DNA from: Leclercia adecarboxylata
Lineage (GTDB): Bacteria > Pseudomonadota > Gammaproteobacteria > Enterobacterales > Enterobacteriaceae
Reading direction: 5' to 3'
Assembly (NCBI GenBank): GCA_002360945.1
Contig: DERO01000009.1
Location: 1 to 30,551, forward strand
DNA length: 30,551 nt
Shown here: positions 10,300-18,390 of the stretch, in pieces
How the letters are laid out: each line of letters begins with the position of its first letter
How positions within the stretch are numbered: the stretch's first letter is position 1
Position numbers and translations under genes: made by a program
The notes under the pieces: generated by a model
Seen by the model: only the letters and a program-made list of their open reading frames with translations
What the model was told of the DNA's origin: nothing
The model's database searches: none

Positions 10300-11026
10300 G
10301 ATGCAAACTTTGAAAGTAGAAGTGGTGCGCTACAACCCGGAAGTGGACAGCGCGCCGCACAGCACGTTCTATGAAGTCCCTTACGACGAGCAGACCTCCC
10401 TGCTGGATGCGCTGGGCTACATCAAAGATAACCTGGCGCCGGACCTGAGCTACCGCTGGTCCTGCCGGATGGCGATTTGCGGCTCCTGCGGGATGATGGT
10501 CAACAAGGTGCCTAAGCTGGCCTGCAAGACCTTCCTGCGTGAATATCCGAAAGGGATGAAGGTCGAAGCCCTGGCTAACTTCCCGATTGAGCGCGATCTG
10601 GTGGTCGACATGACCCACTTTATCGAAAGCCTGGAAGCCATTAAGCCGTACATCATTGGCAACCCGCGCACGCCGGATCAGGGGCCGAACAAGCAGACCC
10701 CGGCGCAGATGGCCAAGTATCACCAGTTCTCTGGCTGCATCAACTGCGGTCTGTGCTATGCCGCCTGCCCGCAGTTTGGCCTGAATCCGGAATTTATCGG
10801 CCCGGCTGCCATTACTCTGGCGCACCGCTATAACGAAGACAGCCGCGATCATGGTAAGAAAGAACGTATGGCGCAGCTGAACGGCCAGAACGGCGTCTGG
10901 ACCTGTACCTTTGTCGGCTACTGCTCGGAAGTTTGTCCGAAGCATGTCGACCCGGCCGCCGCGATCCAACAGGGCAAAGTAGAAAGCTCGAAAGACTTTC
11001 TTATCGCCACCCTGAAACCACGCTAA
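10292..11026 (+). CDS. frdB: Fumarate reductase iron-sulfur subunit
   Basis: Electron-transfer subunit passing electrons from menaquinol at FrdCD to the FAD in FrdA. The [2Fe-2S] ligands Cys58, Cys63, Cys66 and Cys78 sit in [13 protein letters not shown] and downstream. The cluster motif [15 protein letters not shown] near 147-161, with the later [11 protein letters not shown], supplies the [4Fe-4S] and [3Fe-4S] ligands. The ATG at 10292, inside the end of frdA, gives MAEM as in E. coli and 244 residues. Translational coupling with frdA is implied by the 8 base overlap. Confidence 0.97.
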   Translation: MAEMQTLKVEVVRYNPEVDSAPHSTFYEVPYDEQTSLLDALGYIKDNLAPDLSYRWSCRMAICGSCGMMVNKVPKLACKTFLREYPKGMKVEALANFPIERDLVVDMTHFIESLEAIKPYIIGNPRTPDQGPNKQTPAQMAKYHQFSGCINCGLCYAACPQFGLNPEFIGPAAITLAHRYNEDSRDHGKKERMAQLNGQNGVWTCTFVGYCSEVCPKHVDPAAAIQQGKVESSKDFLIATLKPR

Positions 11027-11036
11027 GGAGTGCATG

Positions 11037-11432
11037 ATGACGACTAAACGCAAAGCCTATGTACGGCCGATGCCGTCCACCTGGTGGAAAAATCTGCCGT
11101 TTTATCGCTTCTATATGCTGCGTGAAGGCACGGCAGTGCCGGCGGTGTGGTTCAGCATCGAACTGATGTACGGCCTGTTTGCCCTGAAGCACGGTCCGGA
11201 AAGCTGGGCCGGTTTCGTCGGATTCCTGCAGAATCCGATTGTGGTGATCCTGAATATCATCGTGCTGACGGCAGCGCTGTTGCATACCAAAACCTGGTTT
11301 GAACTGGCGCCGAAAGCGGCAAATATTATCGTCAAAAACGAAAAGCTGGGGCCGGAGCCAATCATCAAAGGACTCTGGGCGGTAACTGCGGTCGTGACCG
11401 TGGTAATTCTTGGCGTAGCCTTGTTCTGGTAA
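11037..11432 (+). CDS. frdC: Fumarate reductase membrane anchor subunit C
   Basis: One of two membrane anchors binding menaquinol for the FrdAB dimer. Three hydrophobic helices lie at about residues 29-50, 61-84 and 103-130, and the conserved [12 protein letters not shown] segment precedes the first. Two ATGs are adjacent (11034 and 11037). The second is chosen because it lies 6 bases after AAGGAG and gives the 131-residue E. coli length. It starts 10 bases after frdB. Confidence 0.95.
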   Translation: MTTKRKAYVRPMPSTWWKNLPFYRFYMLREGTAVPAVWFSIELMYGLFALKHGPESWAGFVGFLQNPIVVILNIIVLTAALLHTKTWFELAPKAANIIVKNEKLGPEPIIKGLWAVTAVVTVVILGVALFW

Positions 11433-11442
11433 GGAGACCACT

Positions 11443-11802
11443 GTGATTAATCCAACTCCAAAACGTTCTGACGAGCCCGTTTTCTGGGGACTCTTTGGGG
11501 CAGGCGGCATGTGGTGCGCCATTATCGCGCCGGTCATTATTCTGCTGGTGGGCATTATGCTGCCGTTGGGGCTCTACCCCGGCGACGCGCTGAACTATGA
11601 GCGGGTACTGGCCTTTGCCCACAGCTTTATTGGGCGGGTCTTCATCTTCCTGATGATTGTTATGCCGCTGTGGTGTGGTTTGCACCGTATTCATCACGCC
11701 ATGCACGACCTGAAGATCCACGTCCCTAACGGGAAATGGGTGTTCTACGGACTGGCGGCCATTCTGAGCGTGGTCACCCTGGTTGCCGTCGTCTTTATGT
11801 GA
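11443..11802 (+). CDS. frdD: Fumarate reductase membrane anchor subunit D
   Basis: Second membrane anchor of fumarate reductase, with three transmembrane helices at about residues 15-48, 58-82 and 98-119 and the conserved [13 protein letters not shown] loop. The start is GTG after AAGGAG, 10 bases beyond frdC; 119 residues, as in E. coli. In E. coli the ampC promoter is embedded in this gene, but here blc follows directly. Confidence 0.95.
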   Translation: MINPTPKRSDEPVFWGLFGAGGMWCAIIAPVIILLVGIMLPLGLYPGDALNYERVLAFAHSFIGRVFIFLMIVMPLWCGLHRIHHAMHDLKIHVPNGKWVFYGLAAILSVVTLVAVVFM

Positions 11803-11812
11803 TCTCTCCCCC

Positions 11813-11845
11813 GCTCTCCCGCCTGCCGGTGGGAGAGCAAATTTC
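11813..11845 (+). terminator. Terminator of the frd operon
   Basis: GCTCTCCC (11813-11820) pairs with GGGAGAGC (11831-11838); two further CC/GG pairs can close a TGCC loop. AAATTTCC follows. It lies ten bases after frdD, where the ampC attenuator sits in E. coli. The T-tract is short. Confidence 0.7.
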
Positions 11846-11889
11846 CTGACAGGTTCTACACTTAACAAAAATCCTGTAAGGAAATGCCT

Positions 11890-12420
11890 ATGCGCATCCT
11901 GCCCGTCATCGCCGCCGTAGCCGCTGCATTTCTGGTTGTTGCCTGTAGTGCTCCCACCCCGCCCAGGGGCGTGACCGTCGTCCAGCCCTTTAACGCTCAG
12001 AAATTCATGGGCACCTGGTATGAAATTGCCCGTTTTGACCATCGCTTTGAACGCGCCCTGCAAAAGGTGACGGCTCACTACAGCCTGATGAGTGACGGCG
12101 GAATTCAGGTTATCAATCGGGGTTACAATCCTGAACGCGGCATGTGGCAAAAAGTGACAGGGAAAGCGTACTTTACCGGCGCATCTGACACCGCAGCGCT
12201 GAAAGTCTCTTTCATCGGTCCTTTTTATGGCGGCTATAACGTGATTGCGCTGGATAAGGATTACCAGCATGCGCTGGTGTGCGGGCCCAACCGTGACTAC
12301 CTGTGGATCCTTTCCCGCACACCGACGATTTCAGATGAGATGAAACAGCGACTACTGGATTCTGCCACCCGGCAGGGCTTTGATGTCAGCCAGCTGGTCT
12401 GGATTCAACAGCCCCATTAG
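11890..12420 (+). CDS. blc: Outer-membrane lipoprotein lipocalin Blc
   Basis: A bacterial lipocalin anchored in the outer membrane, with affinity for lysophospholipids and roles in membrane stress. A signal peptide ends in the lipobox VVAC with the lipidated Cys at residue 19. The lipocalin signature [15 protein letters not shown] follows near residue 41, with [10 protein letters not shown] and LWILSRTP later. The ATG at 11890 is preferred over the one at 11884 because AAGGA lies 7-8 bases before it and the N-terminus matches E. coli. It overlaps the end of convergent sugE by 4 bases. Confidence 0.95.
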   Translation: MRILPVIAAVAAAFLVVACSAPTPPRGVTVVQPFNAQKFMGTWYEIARFDHRFERALQKVTAHYSLMSDGGIQVINRGYNPERGMWQKVTGKAYFTGASDTAALKVSFIGPFYGGYNVIALDKDYQHALVCGPNRDYLWILSRTPTISDEMKQRLLDSATRQGFDVSQLVWIQQPH

Positions 12421-12734
12421 TGGGTGCTGAGCTTCAGCCCAATAATACCGGCAACAATCAATGCGAGGCTGGCAATACGCGCCAGGCTCGCAGACTCACC
12501 CAGCAGTAAAATCCCGGTAATGGCCGCACCAACCGCACCAATCCCCGTCCAAACCGCATACGCCGTTCCCACTGGAAGCGAGCGCATGGCCCATGAGAGT
12601 AGCACAATGCTCACGATCATCGCAGAAACGGTAATAATGCTCGGCGTGAGGCGCGTAAACCCATGCGTATATTTTAGGCCAATGGCCCAAACCACTTCGA
12701 GTAAACCGGCAATCACAAGAATAATCCAGGACAT
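12417..12734 (-). CDS. gdx: Guanidinium exporter Gdx (SugE), SMR family
   Basis: A four-helix small multidrug resistance protein that exports guanidinium in exchange for protons, working as an antiparallel dimer in the inner membrane. It has 105 residues with helices at about 3-20, 28-50, 57-78 and 84-103, the conserved Glu13 in the first helix ([16 protein letters not shown]) and the SugE-type WTGIGAVG in the third. AAGGAG precedes the start. A guanidine-II riboswitch lies directly upstream (12763-12807), which supports the substrate assignment. Confidence 0.95.
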   Translation of the reverse strand: MSWIILVIAGLLEVVWAIGLKYTHGFTRLTPSIITVSAMIVSIVLLSWAMRSLPVGTAYAVWTGIGAVGAAITGILLLGESASLARIASLALIVAGIIGLKLSTH

Positions 12735-12762
12735 AAAGGCTCCTTAACTTAAACAACAGTCT

Positions 12763-12807
12763 GGGGCCGTCCCCGATGAAAGAGGTGCTTATGGGTCGTC
12801 CCATAAG
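12763..12807 (-). promoter_or_regulatory. Guanidine-II (mini-ykkC) riboswitch of gdx
   Basis: On the minus strand two hairpins lie in series: CTTATGGG-ACGA-CCCATAAG (12788-12807) and GGGG-ACGG-CCCC (12763-12774). Both tetraloops fit the diagnostic ACGR loop of guanidine-II riboswitches. The ribosome site AAGGAG of gdx begins about 20 bases downstream, consistent with translational control by guanidinium. E. coli gdx is a known member of this riboswitch class. Confidence 0.93.
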
Positions 12808-13006
12808 ACAGATGAATTGCTTATTGTGAAGAGCATGAATTCATTTTTCAACCTGTTTGTTTCAGCCCCCAGTTAAGCGATTGAAAGCAAGAAATAGACG
12901 TAATTCGCAGCGAAATTCCATCATTTATCACTCATCCGACTTCTTTATTATTGGGGCACTTTCTGAATGCAGGAAGCGACTACACTTTGCCGATTGTGAA
13001 AACCTA

Positions 13007-13594
13007 ATGTTCAAAATTCTTTTGATTGACCGGTGTCATTACACCCGCATGGGCCTGGAAATGTGGATCAATCATTCAGGGCTGTTCCCCTCCCCTGTAC
13101 TGGTGACGGGCCTTAACAATCTCTTTCTGGCCAGGGAACATATTCTGCAATGGAAACCCACTCTGGTGATTGCAGATTTGCAGGGTTTCACGTCAGACAT
13201 TCAAAATATCCAGCAGCTCTCTTCAGTGATGAGCGCCAGTGAAACCGTGCCTTTTGTATTGCTCCATTCAGAAGAACAACCTGAAGTGTCGGCATTTATG
13301 AGCACCTTTCCCCTGTGGGCATCGTTAGCTAAAACGACTCCGCTGGATTTACTGGCGAAGGCAGTGAATGAAGCGTTAGCATCTCAGGAAATCAGTGAAC
13401 CAGCACCGGTTGCGACGCCATTACTGACGCGCCAGGAAGAGAAAGTGTTAACGCTCTGGATGGAAGGTGCCAGTAACCAGAAGATTGCCAGCAAACTGAG
13501 CATTCACGGAAAAACGGTCTACACCTACAAGCGCAATATTCGGATGAAATTACACATGGATACGCGGTACTCGCCGTTTCTGTCGCTGCCCTGA
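13007..13594 (+). CDS. ecnR: LuxR-type transcriptional regulator next to entericidin genes (EcnR/EntR-like)
   Basis: A 195-residue DNA-binding regulator. The N-terminal half resembles a degenerate receiver domain starting MFKILLIDRCHYTRMGLE, with an Asp at residue 57 (VIADLQG). The C-terminal LuxR-type helix-turn-helix lies at about 138-185 (LLTRQEEKVLTLWMEGAS). The frame is open upstream to 12857, but the first 50 codons look unlike protein, so the ATG at 13007 is chosen; it has no strong ribosome site. Citrobacter-type genomes carry a regulator called EntR/EcnR at this spot beside ecnA/ecnB, and the name is given on synteny and architecture. The architecture also resembles RcsA/BglJ-type co-regulators. 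The 13595-13643 gap holds a 7 bp inverted repeat (13608-13635). Confidence 0.72.
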   Translation: MFKILLIDRCHYTRMGLEMWINHSGLFPSPVLVTGLNNLFLAREHILQWKPTLVIADLQGFTSDIQNIQQLSSVMSASETVPFVLLHSEEQPEVSAFMSTFPLWASLAKTTPLDLLAKAVNEALASQEISEPAPVATPLLTRQEEKVLTLWMEGASNQKIASKLSIHGKTVYTYKRNIRMKLHMDTRYSPFLSLP

Positions 13595-13643
13595 GGAGTA
13601 AACTGAGGGTACGGCGACGTATTCGGCCCCGTACCGCCCAAGA

Positions 13644-13790
13644 TTACTGCTGTGCTTTAGTTGCCGCACCAGAAATCGCGCTACCGCCAGTGGAAATATC
13701 TTCACCGACGCCGCGAGTGGTATTACAGGCAGTTAGTACTGACGAAAGCACCAGAACTGAAAAGATCGCTACAAATGTTTTCTTAAGCAT
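13644..13790 (-). CDS. ecnB: Entericidin B lipoprotein
   Basis: A 48-residue lipoprotein, the bacteriolytic partner of the entericidin pair, controlled by sigma S and osmolarity in E. coli. It reads [10 protein letters not shown] then a hydrophobic run to the lipobox LTAC (Cys22), then [11 protein letters not shown] and a small-residue amphipathic tail ending ATKAQQ, almost the same as E. coli EcnB. It lies downstream of ecnA on the same strand, with a separate ribosome site (GGAAG) and a gap of about 105 bases. Confidence 0.95.
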   Translation of the reverse strand: MLKKTFVAIFSVLVLSSVLTACNTTRGVGEDISTGGSAISGAATKAQQ

Positions 13791-13896
13791 AATGTCTTCC
13801 TTTTTTAGCCAAAGTTATTGTGTACAGCAACATAAGCATAGCCAGGATCCTGGCGAGTGACGGAAAAGGAAGAATTTTTAGGAAAAGTAGAAAGTA

Positions 13897-14028
13897 TCAG
13901 GAGGCGGCGTGCGAAATAGCATGACCCAGGCTTTTGATGTCTTCTCCGACGCCACGGGCCGTGTTACATCCGGAAAGCAGTGAGCTGGCAAGAATCATCA
14001 GCAGTAGAATTTTGATTGTGCGCGGCAT
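13897..14028 (-). CDS. ecnA: Entericidin A lipoprotein
   Basis: A 43-residue lipoprotein considered the antidote to EcnB. The hydrophobic signal is followed by the lipobox LLSGC (Cys21), then NTARGVGEDIKSLGHAIS and AAS at the C-terminus, as in E. coli EcnA. The ATG at 14028 follows AGAAGG by about 9 bases; another ATG just upstream is out of frame. The shared NTxRGVGEDI core with ecnB shows that the pair arose by duplication. Confidence 0.93.
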   Translation of the reverse strand: MPRTIKILLLMILASSLLSGCNTARGVGEDIKSLGHAISHAAS

Positions 14029-14093
14029 CGTCCATAACCTTCTTTAGGGCGATAAGGCGCAGCAGAACACTGCGCCTTTCATCCCGAAGTGAA

Positions 14094-14660
14094 TTACTTC
14101 ACGCGAGAAACGTATTCACCAGAGCGGGTATCCACTTTGATGATTTCGCCGGTCTGAACGAACAGCGGAACTTTAACCACTGCACCGGTAGACAGCTTGG
14201 CTGGCTTACCACCAGTACCTGCGGTGTCGCCTTTCAGGCCTGGATCGGTTTCTACGATTTCCAGTTCAACGAAGTTTGGTGGGGTCACAGCGATAGGCTG
14301 GCCGTTCCACAGGGTTACGATGCACTCCGCCTGATCCAGCAGCCATTTAGCGCTGTCACCAACGGCTTTCTCGTCAGCTGACAGCTGCTCGAAAGTGGAG
14401 TTATTCATGAAGTGGTAGAATTCACCGTCGTTATAGAGGTAGGTCAGGTTCATATCAACAACGTCTGCGCCTTCAGCGGAGTCGGTGGATTTGAAGGTTT
14501 TCTCTACACGGGTACCGGTCAGCAGGCGGCGCAGCTTAACGCGTGCGAATGCCTGACCTTTACCTGGTTTAACGAATTCGCTGGCTTCAACCGCGTACGG
14601 TTCGCCGTCCATCATGATTTTAAGACCGGCACGAAAATCGTTGCTATAGTAAGTCGCCAT
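14094..14660 (-). CDS. efp: Elongation factor P
   Basis: Relieves ribosome stalling at polyproline stretches by binding between the P and E sites. It has 188 residues in three beta-barrel domains. The modified residue Lys34 sits in [15 protein letters not shown], and beta-lysylation is expected because epmA and epmB are both present. The signature [16 protein letters not shown] is near residue 150. The ATG at 14660 gives the conserved MATYYSND start; the frame is open far upstream into epmB but without a ribosome site. Divergent from epmB with 40 bases between starts. Confidence 0.98.
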   Translation of the reverse strand: MATYYSNDFRAGLKIMMDGEPYAVEASEFVKPGKGQAFARVKLRRLLTGTRVEKTFKSTDSAEGADVVDMNLTYLYNDGEFYHFMNNSTFEQLSADEKAVGDSAKWLLDQAECIVTLWNGQPIAVTPPNFVELEIVETDPGLKGDTAGTGGKPAKLSTGAVVKVPLFVQTGEIIKVDTRSGEYVSRVK

Positions 14661-14700
14661 AAGGCCCTCTGAAATTGTTAACTGGTAGCTAAGCCACAAA

Positions 14701-15732
14701 ATGGCGCATATTGTAACCCTAAACACCCCATCCAGAGAAGATTGGTTATTGCAACTTGCCGATGTAATCACCAGTCCTGATGAACTGCTGCGTCTTTTAA
14801 AACTGGACGCCGATGAAAAACTCCTCGCAGGACGTGATGCAAAACGCCTGTTTGCCATGCGTGTTCCGCGTGCTTTTGCGGCACGTATGGAAAAGGGCAA
14901 CCCTGACGATCCGCTCTTAAAACAGGTGCTTACCGCGCAGGACGAGTTTATCACTGCCCCCGGTTTTAGTACCGATCCCCTTGAAGAACAGAACAGCGTG
15001 GTTCCCGGTTTACTGCATAAGTACCGCAATCGCGCATTGCTGCTGGTAAAGGGCGGTTGCGCGGTAAATTGCCGGTATTGCTTCCGACGTCACTTCCCGT
15101 ACGCCGAAAATCAGGGCAACAAGCGCAACTGGCAGGCGGCACTCGACTACATTGCCAGGCATCCTGAGCTGGATGAGATTATCTTTTCCGGTGGCGACCC
15201 TTTAATGGCGAAAGATCACGAGCTGGACTGGCTCATTACCCAACTGGAAGCAATCCCGCATATTAAGCGGTTACGCATTCATAGCCGTTTACCCATTGTG
15301 ATCCCGGCGCGTATTACTGAAGCGCTCAGCACACGGCTGGCACGCTCTTCGCTGCAAATCCTGCTGGTTAATCATATCAACCACGCCAATGAGATTGATG
15401 AGTCATTCCGGGCGGCAATGACTCGCCTGCGCCAGGCGGGAGTGACCCTGTTGAATCAGAGCGTGTTGTTGCGCGGCGTAAACGATAATGCCCAAACGCT
15501 CGCTAACCTGAGCAATGCCCTTTTCGATGCCGGCGTGATGCCTTATTACATTCACGTACTGGACAGAGTTCAGGGCGCTGCACATTTTATGGTCGATGAT
15601 GAAGAAGCACGAGCGATTATACGTGAACTGCTGACGCTGGTGTCCGGTTACATGGTACCTAAACTGGCACGTGAGATTGGTGGGGAACCGAGTAAGACGC
15701 CGCTGGATTTAGGGCTGAAGCAGAGTTCATAG
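14701..15732 (+). CDS. epmB: EF-P (S)-lysine 2,3-aminomutase EpmB (YjeK)
   Basis: A radical SAM, PLP-dependent aminomutase converting (S)-alpha-lysine to (R)-beta-lysine for EF-P modification. The [4Fe-4S]/SAM motif is Cys120-X3-Cys124-X2-Cys127 in [14 protein letters not shown], the GGDP SAM-binding motif is near residue 164, and the C-terminal PLP-binding region contains [14 protein letters not shown]. It has 343 residues, about the E. coli length. It is divergent from efp, forming a compact modification module with it and epmA. Confidence 0.97.
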   Translation: MAHIVTLNTPSREDWLLQLADVITSPDELLRLLKLDADEKLLAGRDAKRLFAMRVPRAFAARMEKGNPDDPLLKQVLTAQDEFITAPGFSTDPLEEQNSVVPGLLHKYRNRALLLVKGGCAVNCRYCFRRHFPYAENQGNKRNWQAALDYIARHPELDEIIFSGGDPLMAKDHELDWLITQLEAIPHIKRLRIHSRLPIVIPARITEALSTRLARSSLQILLVNHINHANEIDESFRAAMTRLRQAGVTLLNQSVLLRGVNDNAQTLANLSNALFDAGVMPYYIHVLDRVQGAAHFMVDDEEARAIIRELLTLVSGYMVPKLAREIGGEPSKTPLDLGLKQSS

Positions 15733-15744
15733 TCGTTACGTTAT

Positions 15745-15788
15745 TTATTCACACCGGTTGTACGAGGCGTGCAGCCGGTGATGAATAA
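15745..15788 (+). terminator. Hairpin terminator after epmB
   Basis: TTATTCACACCGG pairs with CCGGTGATGAATAA, a long stem with one bulged base closing a loop of about 17 nt. It begins 13 bases after the epmB stop. The arms are T- and A-rich at their ends, so it may work for both epmB and the convergent regulator gene. Confidence 0.6.
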
Positions 15789-15856
15789 TCATCTTATTGA
15801 GGTCAGGTTAATGAAATAATTCATGAAACCTTTTGAAATGAATAATTCGACTGATA

Positions 15857-16411
15857 TTAATTAAAAAGAAAGCTAAAAAAGTTAATTATTTCAATCAGCA
15901 ATATAAGCACAAGTAAAAAGGTCATCCATTTAGGAATACTACGCAAATTCATTCGTACTGGCGCACTTGGCGGTGTATTCGTTGAATCAGCCTCTTTGAT
16001 TTCTGCCGGAAGCGGACTGACCGTCGACTGATGAACCAGTATGCTGGTTTCCGCTGCGTCACTCTTCTCTGTAATTTTTATCACGACGTCGGAAGATAAC
16101 GTGAATCCCTTGCGCCTTACGGTTACAACAATATCGTCATGAAGCCCGGCTTTTTTTAATGATTTCCGCAACAGAGAAATGTTCTGATAGAACGTATTCT
16201 GGGAGACAACAATTCCCTTTGCCCCCCAAACCTGCTCCAGGAAATCATCACGAGAAACAACCCGCCCCTGCCGTTCCACCAGGAGTTGCAGGCAGCGCGC
16301 AGTGGGTGTGTTAAGCAGAATCGCTTCCCCATCATGGGTAAGCGGGATAAGCTCGCTATCATTCATCTTAAAAATGACAGCATCATTAATTATCGCATTT
16401 TTAAATATCAT
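15857..16411 (-). CDS. ToxR/CadC-like membrane-anchored winged-helix regulator
   Basis: A 184-residue protein with an N-terminal OmpR/PhoB-type winged helix at about residues 15-112; the recognition region includes VVSQNTFYQNISLLRKSLKK and the wing VVTVRRKGFTLS. A Ser/Thr/Pro-rich linker follows (about 113-157), then a single C-terminal membrane helix (161-181). Only about three residues follow it, so there is no periplasmic sensor domain as CadC or ToxR would have. This architecture indicates a DNA-binding protein held at the inner membrane. It is divergent from the secretion operon across a 692 bp gap and is its most likely regulator (inference). It could alternatively control the fimbrial operon. 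Confidence 0.8.
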   Translation of the reverse strand: MIFKNAIINDAVIFKMNDSELIPLTHDGEAILLNTPTARCLQLLVERQGRVVSRDDFLEQVWGAKGIVVSQNTFYQNISLLRKSLKKAGLHDDIVVTVRRKGFTLSSDVVIKITEKSDAAETSILVHQSTVSPLPAEIKEADSTNTPPSAPVRMNLRSIPKWMTFLLVLILLIEIINFFSFLFN

Positions 16412-17103
16412 ATAACTTGTCCAGTCTTCCTTAACTGCATGAAGTTATTCTTAATTCCAGGAGTTTTTTTTGCGCAGGAATTAAATTATTCGTCCGTATA
16501 TAGACAAATGGGCTTTATCAATATGAACGCAGAATAACATAACATTTCATATCTGAAAGTCCTTGTCTAAACTGGAGAATAAAGCGCAAGAGTGCTATGC
16601 CAGGCAACACTTTTTATCTTAATTTTGTGTTAACATACATTTAATTGAAGATGTAATTACGTAAGAACTTATCGCATGAATACATAATAAATATTGATAA
16701 TATTAAGAAAAAGCATGTGTAATCCTCTTCAGTTGTTAAATACATATCATCCATGAATGCATAGCTGAGCATTTTCTTATTTTGCCGCCCGAGCAATTGC
16801 TCTCGTTTATCGTTCTGATCTAAGCTCCACGTCTGGCTTTAATGCCTGAAAGACGACTAAAGGGAATCACTAATAAATGTATGGCGGCCGTGTTTCAGAT
16901 CGATATGGACCGTTGCGAAATTGTTTACACTCAACATGCCCCAGCTGTGCAAAACAACCCCCTTCTCTACAGAAGCGCTCTTTGCATTGCTTCCGCACAT
17001 TGAATCCCGTTATTAGTCTGCATACATAAACGCTGCCTGACCTGATATCGTTAAATAATGCTGGATATCAACGTCTTTCTTATCATTTAATAAGTGGAAT
17101 TAC
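16412..17103. other. 692 bp AT-rich regulatory gap before the secretion operon
   Basis: No convincing gene is seen. Symmetric elements are the perfect 12 bp palindrome GAGCAATTGCTC (16791-16802) and an inverted repeat TGATATC...GATATCA (17043-17070, 14 bp apart), which encloses an AT-rich -10-like stretch and ends 33 bases before the HlyD-family start. Two overlapping small ORFs exist: 16877-17029 (50 residues, AAAGGGA about 11 bases upstream) and 16881-17003 (40 residues). Neither resembles a known protein. Bases 16780-17030 are noticeably richer in GC than the flanks, hinting at a different origin or a decayed gene. Confidence 0.5.
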
Positions 17104-18390
17104 ATGTTAAAGAATATCTATCGCAAGGAAGCGATCGAATATAAGCGACTCCATTGGAAGGGTAAGGCATTATTGCTGGCAGGCATGCCCGCCTGGATAA
17201 TCACCTCGCTTTCGCTGCTTTTTCTCGCTGCACTCGTTGCAGCAATGATCTTTTGTACCTTCACACAACGCGTCGATGTCACCGGCGAGGTTATCACACT
17301 CCCTCATTCAGTGAATGTCTACGCCCCGCAGCAAGGCTTTGTCGTTACGCAATACGTTAAAGTGGGTGATATCGTCAAGAAAGGGCAAGACTTATATGAA
17401 ATAGACGTTTCTCGCTCGACATCGACCGGGAATGTGAGCGATGCACAAATTGAAGTGATTAATGAAAAAATCGCCAATGCTAAAAGCATCATTGAGAAGC
17501 TAAATTATAATAAAGCAGAAACAACAGCATCGCTTGAAGAGCAAAGAAAAACCCTCAGCAAATCATTAACAGAAACAAACCAGATGTTGAAAAACACGCA
17601 ATCTGGTTTAAAGAAAATGCACGACAACCTGACAAGCTATGATAAGTACCTGAAAGACGGTTTGATTACCAAAGATCAGTATAACTATCAGCACTCACTT
17701 TATTTCCAGCAACAAAGTGCATATCAATCATTAGTCAGTCAAAAAATGCAGTTAGAATCGCAGATCACTCAAATCAATAGCGATCGGGTGACCAAAGCAG
17801 CTGATTTTGACAACCAAATATCAAGCCAAAATAATCAAATCAATGATTATAAAAATCAACTTGTTGAAACCAATGCCAGCGGCAATGCTATCATTAAAGC
17901 GACCACTGAAGGCAAAATTGAATCTTTAGCGGTTACGAAAGGCCAGATGGTTGATAAGGGCAGTAGTCTGGCACAAATTAAACCTATTGGTAACGTTGAA
18001 TATTATCTCGTGTTATGGCTACCCAATAATACGATCCCTTATGTCAAAATCGGGGATACCATTAATATTCGCTATGATGCATTCCCGGCAGATAAGTTTG
18101 GCCAGTTCCCCGGCGAAGTATTATCAATATCATCGGTCCCGGCCTCACGCCAGGAGATGTCAGAATACACAAATGCTAACGTTGGAGTTAACCAACAAGA
18201 ACTTGCTTTATATAAAACGATAGTGAAAATAAAAGACAAAGCATTTAAGTATAATGGCAAAGAACTTCACTTATCGAATGGGTTAAAAGCCCAGGCTATT
18301 GTCTTTCTTGAAGAAAGGCCCCTGTATATGTGGATGTTTACTCCTTTTTATAAAATTTATCAAAGCGTGAGCGGGCCGATAAATGAATAA
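17104..18390 (+). CDS. HlyD-family membrane fusion protein (microcin-type secretion adaptor)
   Basis: The periplasmic adaptor that links an inner-membrane ABC exporter to TolC in type I secretion. It has 428 residues: a short cytoplasmic N-terminus, one membrane helix at about 25-50, a biotinyl-lipoyl-like domain (for example YAPQQGFVVTQYVKVGDIVK near 75-95), a long Gln/Asn/Lys-rich coiled-coil hairpin at about 115-260, then the returning lipoyl half (KATTEGKIESLAVTKGQMV) and a beta-barrel domain. The type resembles CvaA of the colicin V system. The end overlaps the exporter gene by 8 bases, so they form one operon. AAGTGGA lies 5 bases before the start. Confidence 0.92.
   Translation: MLKNIYRKEAIEYKRLHWKGKALLLAGMPAWIITSLSLLFLAALVAAMIFCTFTQRVDVTGEVITLPHSVNVYAPQQGFVVTQYVKVGDIVKKGQDLYEIDVSRSTSTGNVSDAQIEVINEKIANAKSIIEKLNYNKAETTASLEEQRKTLSKSLTETNQMLKNTQSGLKKMHDNLTSYDKYLKDGLITKDQYNYQHSLYFQQQSAYQSLVSQKMQLESQITQINSDRVTKAADFDNQISSQNNQINDYKNQLVETNASGNAIIKATTEGKIESLAVTKGQMVDKGSSLAQIKPIGNVEYYLVLWLPNNTIPYVKIGDTINIRYDAFPADKFGQFPGEVLSISSVPASRQEMSEYTNANVGVNQQELALYKTIVKIKDKAFKYNGKELHLSNGLKAQAIVFLEERPLYMWMFTPFYKIYQSVSGPINE

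Noticed and set aside
16877..17029. 50-residue Cys-containing small ORF as a real gene
   Set aside because: An overlapping frame of similar quality (16881-17003) starts four bases later, and neither resembles a known protein, so coding is undecided; it is described only as part of the gap.
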